Source: Pseudomonas sp. AL03 (lineage in GTDB: Bacteria > Pseudomonadota > Gammaproteobacteria > Pseudomonadales > Pseudomonadaceae). Taken from it: a DNA stretch of 64,000 nucleotides. Where the stretch lies: positions 166,349 to 230,348 of the forward strand of contig NZ_JASBRE010000006.1 in the NCBI RefSeq assembly GCF_029960815.1, given 5' to 3'. Both the position numbers and the translations under genes were made by a program. The notes below the pieces were generated by a model, which was not told the origin of the DNA, did no database searches, and was given only the letters and a program-made list of their open reading frames with translations. This document shows, piece by piece, positions 57,167-64,000 of the stretch (the stretch's first letter is position 1; each line of letters begins with the position of its first letter).

Positions 57167-57350
57167 GCACGCCCGCGAATGGATCGCCTTAGACACCTCA
57201 CCCGAACGAGCGCGGGAGATTGCGCTGGAGCACTGCCGGCCAGCTACAGACTTTCATTGGTACAAGGTGAGCAAGGACGTAGGTAATGTTCGTAATCAGG
57301 GCCCACAGCTCATTGAGCCGCTTTCTTCAGCGTTGGACGTCGACGACTGA
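57147..57350 (+). pseudogene. C-terminal fragment of an SRAP/YedK (HMCES) peptidase-like gene
   Basis: 67 residues: MPLLTPEHAREWIALDTSPE and then HWYKVSKDVGNVRNQGPQLI-EPL. This matches the last third of SOS-response-associated peptidase proteins, which shield abasic sites in single-stranded DNA. The catalytic N-terminal Cys (MCGRY) and the body are absent. It overlaps the preceding fragment, which indicates a recombination joint at about 57140-57150. Confidence 0.78.
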
Positions 57351-57403
57351 TTAAGGTGCCGTGTACAAGATCAGCTCTGGCGCCGGATGGTGGGGTATCC
57401 CCT

Positions 57404-57769
57404 CTACAATCCCATTTCTGCTGTAAGCCGAAACCCCCTCAAACTGCGCGGCATGTTTTCGACCGGGATAATATTCAATAACTCGTCCGCGAGATATCCG
57501 GCGTGCGCGGAATACATCGCCAACCTCTCAGGTTCACTCGGCCTGTTTGGGACAACAGCACCTGCCGAGATTTGGGCGACTCTCAAAACATCGAGCACGG
57601 CATTGCCTAGGACGTCGCTGCCAAGGTACTCAACAGTCGAGCGAGATGGTGAGCTGGCGTTGGCCCATAGTTCAACGACCATGTGATGTAGACGTTCGGG
57701 GCCAAGGAATTCCATAGCGGCTTTCCATAGAAGTCCCTCCTCACACATTTTCAGTCGCGTACTCGTCAT
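57404..57769 (-). CDS. Unknown protein encoded with an XRE regulator
   Basis: A 121-residue soluble protein with no family that I recognise: MTSTRLKMCEEGLLWKAAMEFL, HHMVVELWANASSPSRSTVEYL and GYLADELLNIIPVENMPRSLRGF. It looks mainly helical. It starts six bases after the stop of the XRE gene, so the two are co-transcribed. The pairing could be a toxin-antitoxin-like or regulator-partner unit, but no catalytic motif is visible. Confidence 0.68.
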   Translation of the reverse strand: MTSTRLKMCEEGLLWKAAMEFLGPERLHHMVVELWANASSPSRSTVEYLGSDVLGNAVLDVLRVAQISAGAVVPNRPSEPERLAMYSAHAGYLADELLNIIPVENMPRSLRGFRLTAEMGL

Positions 57770-57775
57770 TCAAAA

Positions 57776-58258
57776 TCACGGCTGGTCGGGTGGATTTTTT
57801 TTTAAATATCTGCGAACAGTCGCTTCAGACAGCTCCAGTCTTGCAGCGATCTCGACAACGGGCACTCCGTCATTCTTCAATCGACTGGCCTCAAGCGCGT
57901 TAGCCGCCGCCCCAGATCGAGCTGGTCGACCAGGAGGTAACTTCCCAGCCCGAACCAGTGACTCAATTTCTAGATCAATCCCCGCCTTCTTGATTCTGGT
58001 CAGTTGCTTCGAGAGACGTTTTAGACCGTCACTGAATGACTCGTGAGCTTGCAGCGAGGTCGCCATCAGAACCAGCGCAGCCGGGTCGAGATCTAGGATC
58101 CCGGCGAGCCGTACCAGGACGTCAAGCGTGATGCTTACTTCCCCCCGCTCGATCCGGCTGAGATGAGAGCGCCCGATGCTGTTGATGTCCTCTTGAGACA
58201 GGCCTTGCCCTCTGCGAATCCCACGAACCACGACAGCCAGCGCTTCTGCCGTATCCAT
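57776..58258 (-). CDS. XRE family regulator with a second C-terminal HTH
   Basis: A 160-residue DNA-binding protein. The N-terminal Cro/C1-type HTH is VVVRGIRRGQGLSQEDINSIGRSHLSRIERGEVSIT (about residues 10-45). A linker with RAGKLPPGRPARSGAAAN leads to a resolvase-like HTH, RLKNDGVPVVEIAARLELSEATVRRYLKK, at the end. I start at MDTAEALAVVV; a start 13 codons earlier is possible. Two DNA-binding modules in so small a protein are uncommon. It is first in a two-gene operon. Confidence 0.85.
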   Translation of the reverse strand: MDTAEALAVVVRGIRRGQGLSQEDINSIGRSHLSRIERGEVSITLDVLVRLAGILDLDPAALVLMATSLQAHESFSDGLKRLSKQLTRIKKAGIDLEIESLVRAGKLPPGRPARSGAAANALEASRLKNDGVPVVEIAARLELSEATVRRYLKKNPPDQP

Positions 58259-58477
58259 CGGTATTTTCCCCAAGCAAATCTGAGGATAAGGCCACATCCT
58301 AATCAGTCATAACACGCCTTATTAGGTTCAATATGATTGCCTCTCGGCTTGCGTAGCGGTTTAATGGTCTCACCCAAGAGGCCAAGGCATCGCTGACGTG
58401 GGTCAGCCAGGTCACCGTGAGCGGCGGCCAGAAGGGTCATATTGTCAATTTGATGAAAATTACTGAAAGGAAACCCT

Positions 58478-58870
58478 ATGGCAAGCGTCGAAGAACCCGA
58501 CGTTGTAGGTGGGCCACGTACTCCCCGTGTTGGTCTGTCTAGCAGTTCAGAAGCTCGAGCTCTCGTATCCGAAAACTTTCCTGGCAAGCCGTACTGCCTT
58601 GTCGAAGAGTGGACAGTTTTTCACATCGACGTCACGCCCGATGAGCTCGCCAAAGTTCATGCAGTCGGCCAGCTCCCAATGATCGTATTTGCTCACAATG
58701 TGATCGAGGACAGTCAGGGACGTTTTCGGCAAGGCGACTGGGTTCGTTCAAGCATGTGCACCAGCTTCAATGACGGCGTCGTGTTCGAAACCAGAAATAC
58801 GATTTACATCTTGATTGGCCCAGGGCATGAACAAACCGCGAGCCTGAAGACCATTTTTTCCTTTTTTTAA
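58478..58870 (+). CDS. Small protein of the DUF6957 type
   Basis: A 130-residue protein: GKPYCLVEEWTVFHIDVTPDELAKVHAVGQLPMIVFAHNVIEDSQGRF, then GDWVRSSMCTSFNDGVVFETRNTIYILIGPGHE and a C-terminus ending FSFF. The pattern fits, from memory, DUF6957 proteins of Pseudomonas islands. ACTGAAAGG lies upstream of the ATG. No enzyme motif is seen. It is the first of four small same-strand genes. Confidence 0.75.
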   Translation: MASVEEPDVVGGPRTPRVGLSSSSEARALVSENFPGKPYCLVEEWTVFHIDVTPDELAKVHAVGQLPMIVFAHNVIEDSQGRFRQGDWVRSSMCTSFNDGVVFETRNTIYILIGPGHEQTASLKTIFSFF

Positions 58871-58913
58871 CCTCGGTTCGTACGTCGAGCCCGTTGAGCT
58901 TCAGAGACACAAA

Positions 58914-59360
58914 ATGTTCAGAACCCATGACAACGAGATGATCGGTCTCCCTGGTATGTTTGGCGAAGGCCAATGCCATTGGCAGAAGGTATCCAGAGTG
59001 CTACGAACCCATTGGTATCACGTGACCGTCCAAGCAAAGTACCAAGACAGAATCACCGAAGCGGCGCTGATGGTCGACAACGAAAATCGGCTACAGCAAA
59101 TTTTGATTGCTCAAGACGACGAGACAATCGTCACCGATGTTCAGGTAGTCACGCCGGCTCACATGAATGGCACGAAAGGTTGGCGCATGGAAACCCTGAC
59201 CAAAGTGACACTTGGTGAAGACGAGAACGAGTGCGTGGTGTGTCTAGTAGAAGTAGAGACAGGCTCCACATACCACAGCTCCCACAACCCTGCTTTCCAA
59301 AGCAACTTACTGACCAATCTCAGCCCGATTTTTCAAGCGGGCATGATCCGCGCAGCCTGA
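58914..59360 (+). CDS. Unknown protein, second of the small-protein cluster
   Basis: A 148-residue protein of no recognised family: MFRTHDNEMIGLPGMFGEGQ, HWYHVTVQAKYQDRITEAAL, DENECVVCLVEVETGSTYHSS. It seems soluble and beta-rich. It starts 43 bases after the DUF6957-like gene in the same direction. Base composition is lower in G+C than the core genes. Confidence 0.65.
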   Translation: MFRTHDNEMIGLPGMFGEGQCHWQKVSRVLRTHWYHVTVQAKYQDRITEAALMVDNENRLQQILIAQDDETIVTDVQVVTPAHMNGTKGWRMETLTKVTLGEDENECVVCLVEVETGSTYHSSHNPAFQSNLLTNLSPIFQAGMIRAA

Positions 59361-59448
59361 AATCCATCAGATTTTCGGCACGGCATCAGCGTGGATGATC
59401 CCGTGTCGAATTCCTGGTCTCCATACGAGCGGTCAAAGGTACGCAATT

Positions 59449-59832
59449 ATGCTGAATACGATTGAGGTAAGTTTTCACGTAAAGCGCCACACAGATTTCG
59501 AACTTCTGCGAATCATCAAAGCTCAGAAGCAAGGATTTGAGGAGCCAGTCACCGCCTACCTCTGTGGAGTCGCCATCTGGGCGCGCACTGGCATAGGCGT
59601 AGTTTTTGGCCACAAGCGCGAAGACCAGTACGGTCGGTTCGGCGATGGTCATTTAATCCGAACTTCAGACGTTATTAAGGCTGAACGCGAGGGACGATTT
59701 TGGGTGCTGACCACAGTGAACTCTCGGTACGTGCTCGGTACGTTCCAGCGCGACAATGGACGTGCGAGCCTGCGTGAGTTTCTGCGGCTTTCACAGGGGA
59801 TGCACCATTTCACCCCGCGAGTGTTGCAGTAA
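59449..59832 (+). CDS. Unknown protein, third of the small-protein cluster
   Basis: A 127-residue protein: MLNTIEVSFHVKRHTDFELL, GVAIWARTGIGVVFGHKRED, EGRFWVLTTVNSRYVLGTFQ. No known domain was recognised. It seems to be an alpha/beta protein without membrane spans or signal. I start at the ATG at 59449; a start 18 codons earlier is weaker. Confidence 0.65.
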   Translation: MLNTIEVSFHVKRHTDFELLRIIKAQKQGFEEPVTAYLCGVAIWARTGIGVVFGHKREDQYGRFGDGHLIRTSDVIKAEREGRFWVLTTVNSRYVLGTFQRDNGRASLREFLRLSQGMHHFTPRVLQ

Positions 59833-59885
59833 TGGTCGTGTTCATCTTTGCCATGAAGCCCCATGAACAATCATAAGGTGGCGTT

Positions 59886-60164
59886 ATGATCGTGAAGGCC
59901 GGAGAAGTCATCTGCATAGCCTCAGGCATTTTCGAAGGGTATGCCCGCGCAGGGCCATTTGTCGCTACGCAGGACTTCGACCTCGATTCATTCGTTGCAG
60001 AGGTAATAAAGCCGCTGACCGAGAGATGGGAGGTGTCGAGCTTATTATCGGAAATGCCTAGGATACTTTTCGAATGCGGACTCATCACCAAGTTACCTTG
60101 TCGGAACATTCACCTGGGAGCGATGGGCGAAGTTGACATTCGGGAAGTGCGGAAAGACTTCTGA
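59886..60164 (+). CDS. Unknown protein, fourth of the small-protein cluster
   Basis: A 92-residue protein: MIVKAGEVICIASGIFEGYA, ATQDFDLDSFVAEVIKPLTE, LLSEMPRILFECGLITKLPC, ending EVRKDF. AAGGTGGCGTT lies before the ATG. No known domain was recognised. It ends the run of four small genes. Confidence 0.65.
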   Translation: MIVKAGEVICIASGIFEGYARAGPFVATQDFDLDSFVAEVIKPLTERWEVSSLLSEMPRILFECGLITKLPCRNIHLGAMGEVDIREVRKDF

Positions 60165-60484
60165 TGACGACGCATCAAGCATCTGACAAAAGAATCATGA
60201 TGGTAGCGATAGAGCTGAGATGATTTGCACTACGCCAGTGATTTTGACAACGCTGAAGAAGCAGGAGATTTCAGCGGATGCATCGGCCTCCAGGCTAAGG
60301 CGGCTCAGGACTATCAGACGCTGGCAGGGTTGGTTGCGTAGTCGTCAATGGCTAGGATAATCGGCGACTACTTGATCGGTGCCCGTGGCCCGGTAGCTTT
60401 GCTCCGCGAGAACGTGAGCAATTTTTTCCAATAAGCATTGATTGCGAACAGGTTTGATGGGCTCTCTTACCAAGGAGCACCAAG
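60165..60484. other. Region with a short coding remnant
   Basis: No intact gene in 320 bases. Positions about 60226-60342 read in one frame as HYASDFDNAEEAGDFSGCIG and then LQAKAAQDYQTLAGLVA-stop, with a coding look but no start: probably the tail of a lost gene. The right end holds the promoter of the next operon. Confidence 0.45.
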
Positions 60485-61792
60485 ATGAGCAGCATTTTCT
60501 GGCCCCCTAGCATGCAGCATGTCGTTCGCACGGTTTATTTACCGACGCCTGAAAATCTCGCCCCATCCATAGTTGAACAGATTAGTAAAATCTTGAAGCA
60601 AGTAGATGCACTGCGCAGCCTACAAGGTTACGGCGAACACATTCCGCTCGTAACCGACGCGCTGAAGAAAGACATCGCCACCCGCTTGGCAGAAGTTAGC
60701 GCACAACTGGAGGATGTCGACTCCCGCAAGGCGGCTGGTTTCATCGCCGAGGGGCTAATGGGCGGCGAAATGTTCTCGATCATGAGCAAACACCTATCGG
60801 AGCTGAACGAGCGTGAATTGGTTGGTCATGTGGGGGAGTTGTCAACTTGGCTAGGGAAGTCACGAAAAATGTTCTACTCGGCATTTTTCGGAACCCCAAA
60901 TACGGGACTTCAATGCGTTTCAGACTGTGTCGATGAGCATTTTACCAAAGCCTTGCAATGTTTGGCCCAGACGCTGGACGTCCCCTTGCAGGCATTGCCG
61001 CACTGCGCCTACAAGATCATCGACCTATTCGGGATTGCGGGAGAAGCGAATTACTTTCCTAAGCATTTCGCCTACTTCATGCCCGAAGACCAGGGCGTCA
61101 AGTATTCACCCATTAAACGTACTATTGTCTTCGCAAACACCTACCGCAATCTTTACGAGAAGATCGCTTTAGAGCAGGCGCCGCTCTTCAACTGGGAACT
61201 AGGGGACTTACCTGCGTCTAATGAGATCGAACGCTACCTGATTACCTGGTTCAGGGGTCATGACCTTGGCCACTCCATTGTTCTGCAGGACACCAGCTTT
61301 GGCCAGTTGAGTAAGCATGATCGCTGGGGATCGATGGTGATCCAGGAGGCCTTGGCGGACGTATTCGGGTTCCTGATAAGCGTAGATGAAAGCATCGCCG
61401 GCAGCATAGGTCTCGACTCAGCAAAGATGACCCGCATGTACGTGCTGGAGCTGTTACGTTACCTCCGTCGCGGGCCACGCCAGTTCCCTGATGCTGGTTC
61501 CGCATACATCCAGTTGCGCATTCTGCATGATGCTGGGGTGATTAGCGGTACACCCATTACCGGGCTGACGGTCGATACCGACCGATTCATCGACACCATG
61601 CGTATCATCGCACAGAAGTTAATAAAAGCCGCGCTCGTCGGCGATCTGGCGCAATTCGAACGTTTCATAGATATATATTGCCCGCACCGTATCGAAGATG
61701 AGGAGGATCTCATGTTCGGCCTGGGTAGCTGCGGCATTACATTGGGTTATGCTCAACAGATAGTGGAAGGGTGTATCGATGCAGTTCAGTAA
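60485..61792 (+). CDS. Putative metallohydrolase with HDLGH / EALAD motif, family not recognised
   Basis: A 435-residue soluble protein. Its centre has FRGHDLGHSIVL with His259 and His263 spaced as in HExxH, and 25 residues later IQEALADVFGFL with Glu288 and Asp292. This is the ligand arrangement of gluzincin zinc peptidases (HExxH plus ExxxD), but the catalytic Glu is replaced by Asp260. The N-terminal 250 residues are mostly helical, with several Cys. AAGGAG lies eight bases before the ATG. The 3' end overlaps the LysE gene by 14 bases, so they are coupled. A peptidase or amidase role is inferred only from the motif; a non-catalytic zinc protein is possible. Confidence 0.62.
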   Translation: MSSIFWPPSMQHVVRTVYLPTPENLAPSIVEQISKILKQVDALRSLQGYGEHIPLVTDALKKDIATRLAEVSAQLEDVDSRKAAGFIAEGLMGGEMFSIMSKHLSELNERELVGHVGELSTWLGKSRKMFYSAFFGTPNTGLQCVSDCVDEHFTKALQCLAQTLDVPLQALPHCAYKIIDLFGIAGEANYFPKHFAYFMPEDQGVKYSPIKRTIVFANTYRNLYEKIALEQAPLFNWELGDLPASNEIERYLITWFRGHDLGHSIVLQDTSFGQLSKHDRWGSMVIQEALADVFGFLISVDESIAGSIGLDSAKMTRMYVLELLRYLRRGPRQFPDAGSAYIQLRILHDAGVISGTPITGLTVDTDRFIDTMRIIAQKLIKAALVGDLAQFERFIDIYCPHRIEDEEDLMFGLGSCGITLGYAQQIVEGCIDAVQ

Positions 61793-62438
61793 TGGTTTTT
61801 TGCTTAGCCTATCTCTTTGTTTGGAATTGGGCCTAGCCAATTTGGCCATGATCACTCTTGCGATGCAGCGAGGCTTTGCTCAGAGTGTATGGTTAGGGAT
61901 TGGAACTTGCGTGGGGGATCTTATCTACGCGATTCTGGCCATGGCTGGCATGGCCGTACTACTGCAGATCGAGTGGGTGCGCTGGGGACTGTGGGTTGGC
62001 GGCTCAGCTGTCCTATCGTATCTCAGCGTAAAAATGCTGTGGAGCGCCCTGAAAACTAAAATGGGTGATCCAGATGCGGCAGAAAGGCAGTGGGGGAGCG
62101 GTGGTCTGGCACTGTTCTTACGCGGCATCATGTTAGCGATGTCCTCTCCCAGTGCCATTCTCTGGTTCGCGGCAGTGGGCGGCGCGATCATTGCCCGGCA
62201 GGGTTCAGACATAACTAGCGCTGGGTTATTCCTCAGCGGCTTTTTCGCCGCTGGGGTAGTTTGGGCTTTTGTTCTTTGTTTGCTTGCGTCTCGGGGAAAG
62301 CAGTTGCTGGGGCAAAAATTAGTCAAATACACCTACATGGCTTCAGCTGTGATCTTTGCCTACTTTGCTATCTACGTTGTGATCACCGGCTATAACGAAT
62401 TTTTGGGCGACCCGCAACCGCCGAGCATCGAACTGTAG
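61779..62438 (+). CDS. LysE/RhtB family exporter
   Basis: A 219-residue inner-membrane exporter with about six spans. N-terminal FSNGFLLSLSLCLELGLANLAMITLAMQRGF, then GTCVGDLIYAILAMAG and GIMLAMSSPSAILWFAAVGG, the family core. LysE proteins export amino acids or close analogues. It starts 14 bases inside the end of the putative hydrolase gene. Its 3' end overlaps the convergent AraC gene by 49 bases. Confidence 0.9.
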   Translation: MQFSNGFLLSLSLCLELGLANLAMITLAMQRGFAQSVWLGIGTCVGDLIYAILAMAGMAVLLQIEWVRWGLWVGGSAVLSYLSVKMLWSALKTKMGDPDAAERQWGSGGLALFLRGIMLAMSSPSAILWFAAVGGAIIARQGSDITSAGLFLSGFFAAGVVWAFVLCLLASRGKQLLGQKLVKYTYMASAVIFAYFAIYVVITGYNEFLGDPQPPSIEL

Positions 62439-63196
62439 TTTCGCGGCGACGTACCCATCACTTTGCGAAACGCATTGCTCATGTGGGCCTGGTCGAAAAA
62501 ACCCAGGTCGACGGCAATGCGTGCCGGAGGATCACCGAGACGCAGACGCTTGCGAGCTTCGATCAGACGCAACTGCATAAAATACTGCATGGGGGGAAGT
62601 TTATTGATGGTCTTGAAGCTTCGCACTAGATGAAACTTTGACAGGTTGGTTTCAGCGCAAAGGTCTTTAAGCTCAATCGGCTCGTATAGATTGGCCTTCA
62701 TGAAATTGATCAGCTGTTCCGCCTGCAACGGCTCACTATCTGTCTCAGGAGTTGTGCGAAATCGCAGCAGTTCCCTGAACAGCACCAATAGTGCCTCTTC
62801 GCGGCTACTCAAGCGCAGATGTCCAAATAGGTCGACGATGGAGCGGAACAGGTCATGGTCGCGGATAACCCCCTCTTGGAATGTGGGCAGGGTATTCGTG
62901 CTAGCAGTCTGGTTAAGGATGCTGCGGACTTGATTGCCATCCAGATGCACGCTAATGAACTGCACGCCTCTCCCGCAGAACTCCGACGCTTGGACTGTCA
63001 TGGGGTTGTAAAGCGTTACCTCACCCAATGACACGTCTTGTTGCTTGCCGTCGTACCAGATCCGCTCCAACCCACTGAGATTTGCGCTGATCACATACTC
63101 TTCATGGACATGCTTAGGGTAAGAAGCCTCCTTCGCATGAACCTTCGAACACTCAATACGCTCAAACCGATTCAGGTTTTCCATTACCAGAGACAT
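62390..63196 (-). CDS. AraC family transcriptional regulator
   Basis: A 268-residue regulator. The N-terminal cupin has HVHEEYVISANLSGLERIWYDGKQQDV; the C-terminal HTH pair has IELKDLCAETNLSKFHLVRSFKTINKLPPMQYFMQLRLIEAR and RIAVDLGFFDQAHMSNAFRKVMG. This type often senses an amino acid or metabolite and controls an adjacent LysE exporter. It is convergent with the exporter, so it would act on the promoter before 60485 or its own. Confidence 0.88.
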   Translation of the reverse strand: MSLVMENLNRFERIECSKVHAKEASYPKHVHEEYVISANLSGLERIWYDGKQQDVSLGEVTLYNPMTVQASEFCGRGVQFISVHLDGNQVRSILNQTASTNTLPTFQEGVIRDHDLFRSIVDLFGHLRLSSREEALLVLFRELLRFRTTPETDSEPLQAEQLINFMKANLYEPIELKDLCAETNLSKFHLVRSFKTINKLPPMQYFMQLRLIEARKRLRLGDPPARIAVDLGFFDQAHMSNAFRKVMGTSPRNYSSMLGGCGSPKNSL

Positions 63197-63349
63197 CGGG
63201 CTACCTTCTTTCCATAAAAAATTGCCACGGCCTTGCGCAAGCCGAAATTCAGGCGTGAGGAAGGATGGACAGACACAATCGCCCCCGAAATCAGCCCGGC
63301 ATGTCGCAAAAATGCAACCCAGTGTCGCACTGGCATAGCTTTATCGCAA

Positions 63350-64000
63350 GGGGAGCTCTGTTTGACGCCGATTTGAACGCCCTCCGACCAGCTCCCGCTC
63401 CAGAAGAGAAACGCCAGCAACCCAAGCGCGCGCCGCTGCCACCGCAGTTTCCACGCACCGTAATTCATCACGAACCGGAAAACACCCAGTGCCCTTGCGG
63501 CTGCCAACTTCAGCGCATCGGCGAAGACGTCAGCGAGAAGCTGGATTACACGCCAGGCGTGTTTACCGTCGAACAGCATGTGCGTGGGAAATGGGCCTGC
63601 CGCCAGTGTGAAACACTGATCCAGGCACCAGTGCCAGCCCAAGTGATCGACAAGAGCATCCCGACCGCAGGCCTGCTGGCCCACGTAATGGTGGCGAAGT
63701 TCGCTGACCACTTGCCGTTGTACCGGCAAGAAAAGATCTTCGGCCGTGCCGGTTTATCTATCGCGCGCTCAACGCTGGCGCAATGGGTGGGACAGACCGG
63801 TGTACAGCTTCAGCCATTGGTTGATGCTTTGCGAGAAGCTGTACTGGCCCAACGAGTCGTCCACGCCGACGAGACACCGGTGCAGATGCTTGCACCCGGA
63901 GAGAAGAAAACTCACCGAGCTTATGTCTGGGCTTACTGCACCACGCCGTTCTCGGCGCTTAAGGCAGTGGTTTATGACTTCAGCCCGAGCCGCGCCGGTG
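63350..64000 (+). mobile_element. IS66 family transposase TnpC, 5'-truncated, runs off the window
   Basis: From about 63350 an open frame reads ALFDADLNALRPAPAPEEKR, then FPRTVIHHEPENTQCPCGCQ, the zinc-finger-like IS66 segment (CxC and CRQC), and the DDE part starting VVHADETPVQMLAPGEKKTH. The N-terminal region of TnpC, about the first 75-100 residues with the leucine-zipper part, is missing, and no tnpA/tnpB is present. The frame is open to the end of the window. It is a remnant of an insertion, next to the AraC gene. Confidence 0.9.

Noticed and set aside
58303..58587. Minus-strand frame ending ETIKPLRKPRGNHIEPNKACYD
   Set aside because: The last 45 residues look protein-like and may be the tail of a lost gene, but the upstream half is antisense to the DUF6957-like gene and there is no usable start.

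Overview
The window looks like Pseudomonas chromosome, most likely from the P. fluorescens group. The evidence is high G+C in the core part, REP/REPIN palindromes of the GTGGGAGCGAGCTTGCTCGCG type, and gene order. aroQ-accB-accC, dsbD, a chemoreceptor, a GcbA-type diguanylate cyclase, a DUF2333 gene, a NUDIX gene, a SUI1 gene and speA follow each other as I remember them around PA4839-PA4848 of P. aeruginosa. No rRNA, tRNA or CRISPR array was seen.

Positions 1-13,228 are housekeeping and signalling: prmA (partial), the biotin carboxylase pair, dehydroquinase, a dsbD broken by a frameshift, a chemoreceptor, gcbA and speA. Positions 13,462-16,451 hold a small type VI secretion cassette: a short VgrG, a DUF4123 adaptor and a lipoprotein-like alpha/beta hydrolase. 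Positions 16,445-20,787 carry a MATE exporter, a small membrane protein, a MazG-like protein, cmoM and two DUF4136 lipoproteins.

Positions 20,940-35,993 are a complete tad/rcp/flp locus for Flp pili. It has the regulators PprA and PprB, the prepilin peptidase FppA, the minor pilin-like TadF and TadG, the operon rcpC-rcpA-tadZ-tadA-tadB-tadC-tadD-DUF3613, and the divergent pilin gene flp. Positions 36,078-42,021 hold a lone receiver protein and a fatty-acid module (MaoC hydratase, large FabG, thiolase), then an SBF transporter and its divergent AraC regulator. Next come a dCache chemoreceptor and a RIO-type kinase. The copper group follows (cueA-cueR and copZ, each behind a clear CueR-type promoter), then an MFS exporter, an alcohol dehydrogenase-monooxygenase pair beside a LysR remnant, an ArsR-like regulator and add.

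From about 56,585 the character changes. chaA stops abruptly and is followed by a hexanucleotide tandem repeat, gene fragments joined to each other, an XRE regulator with a small partner, and four small unknown proteins. After these comes a three-gene module: a putative HDLGH metallohydrolase, a LysE exporter translationally coupled to it, and a convergent AraC regulator. The window ends in a 5'-truncated IS66 transposase. This accessory region (about 56,585-64,000) is the most likely place for something undescribed, and the hydrolase-exporter-regulator module is the best candidate.
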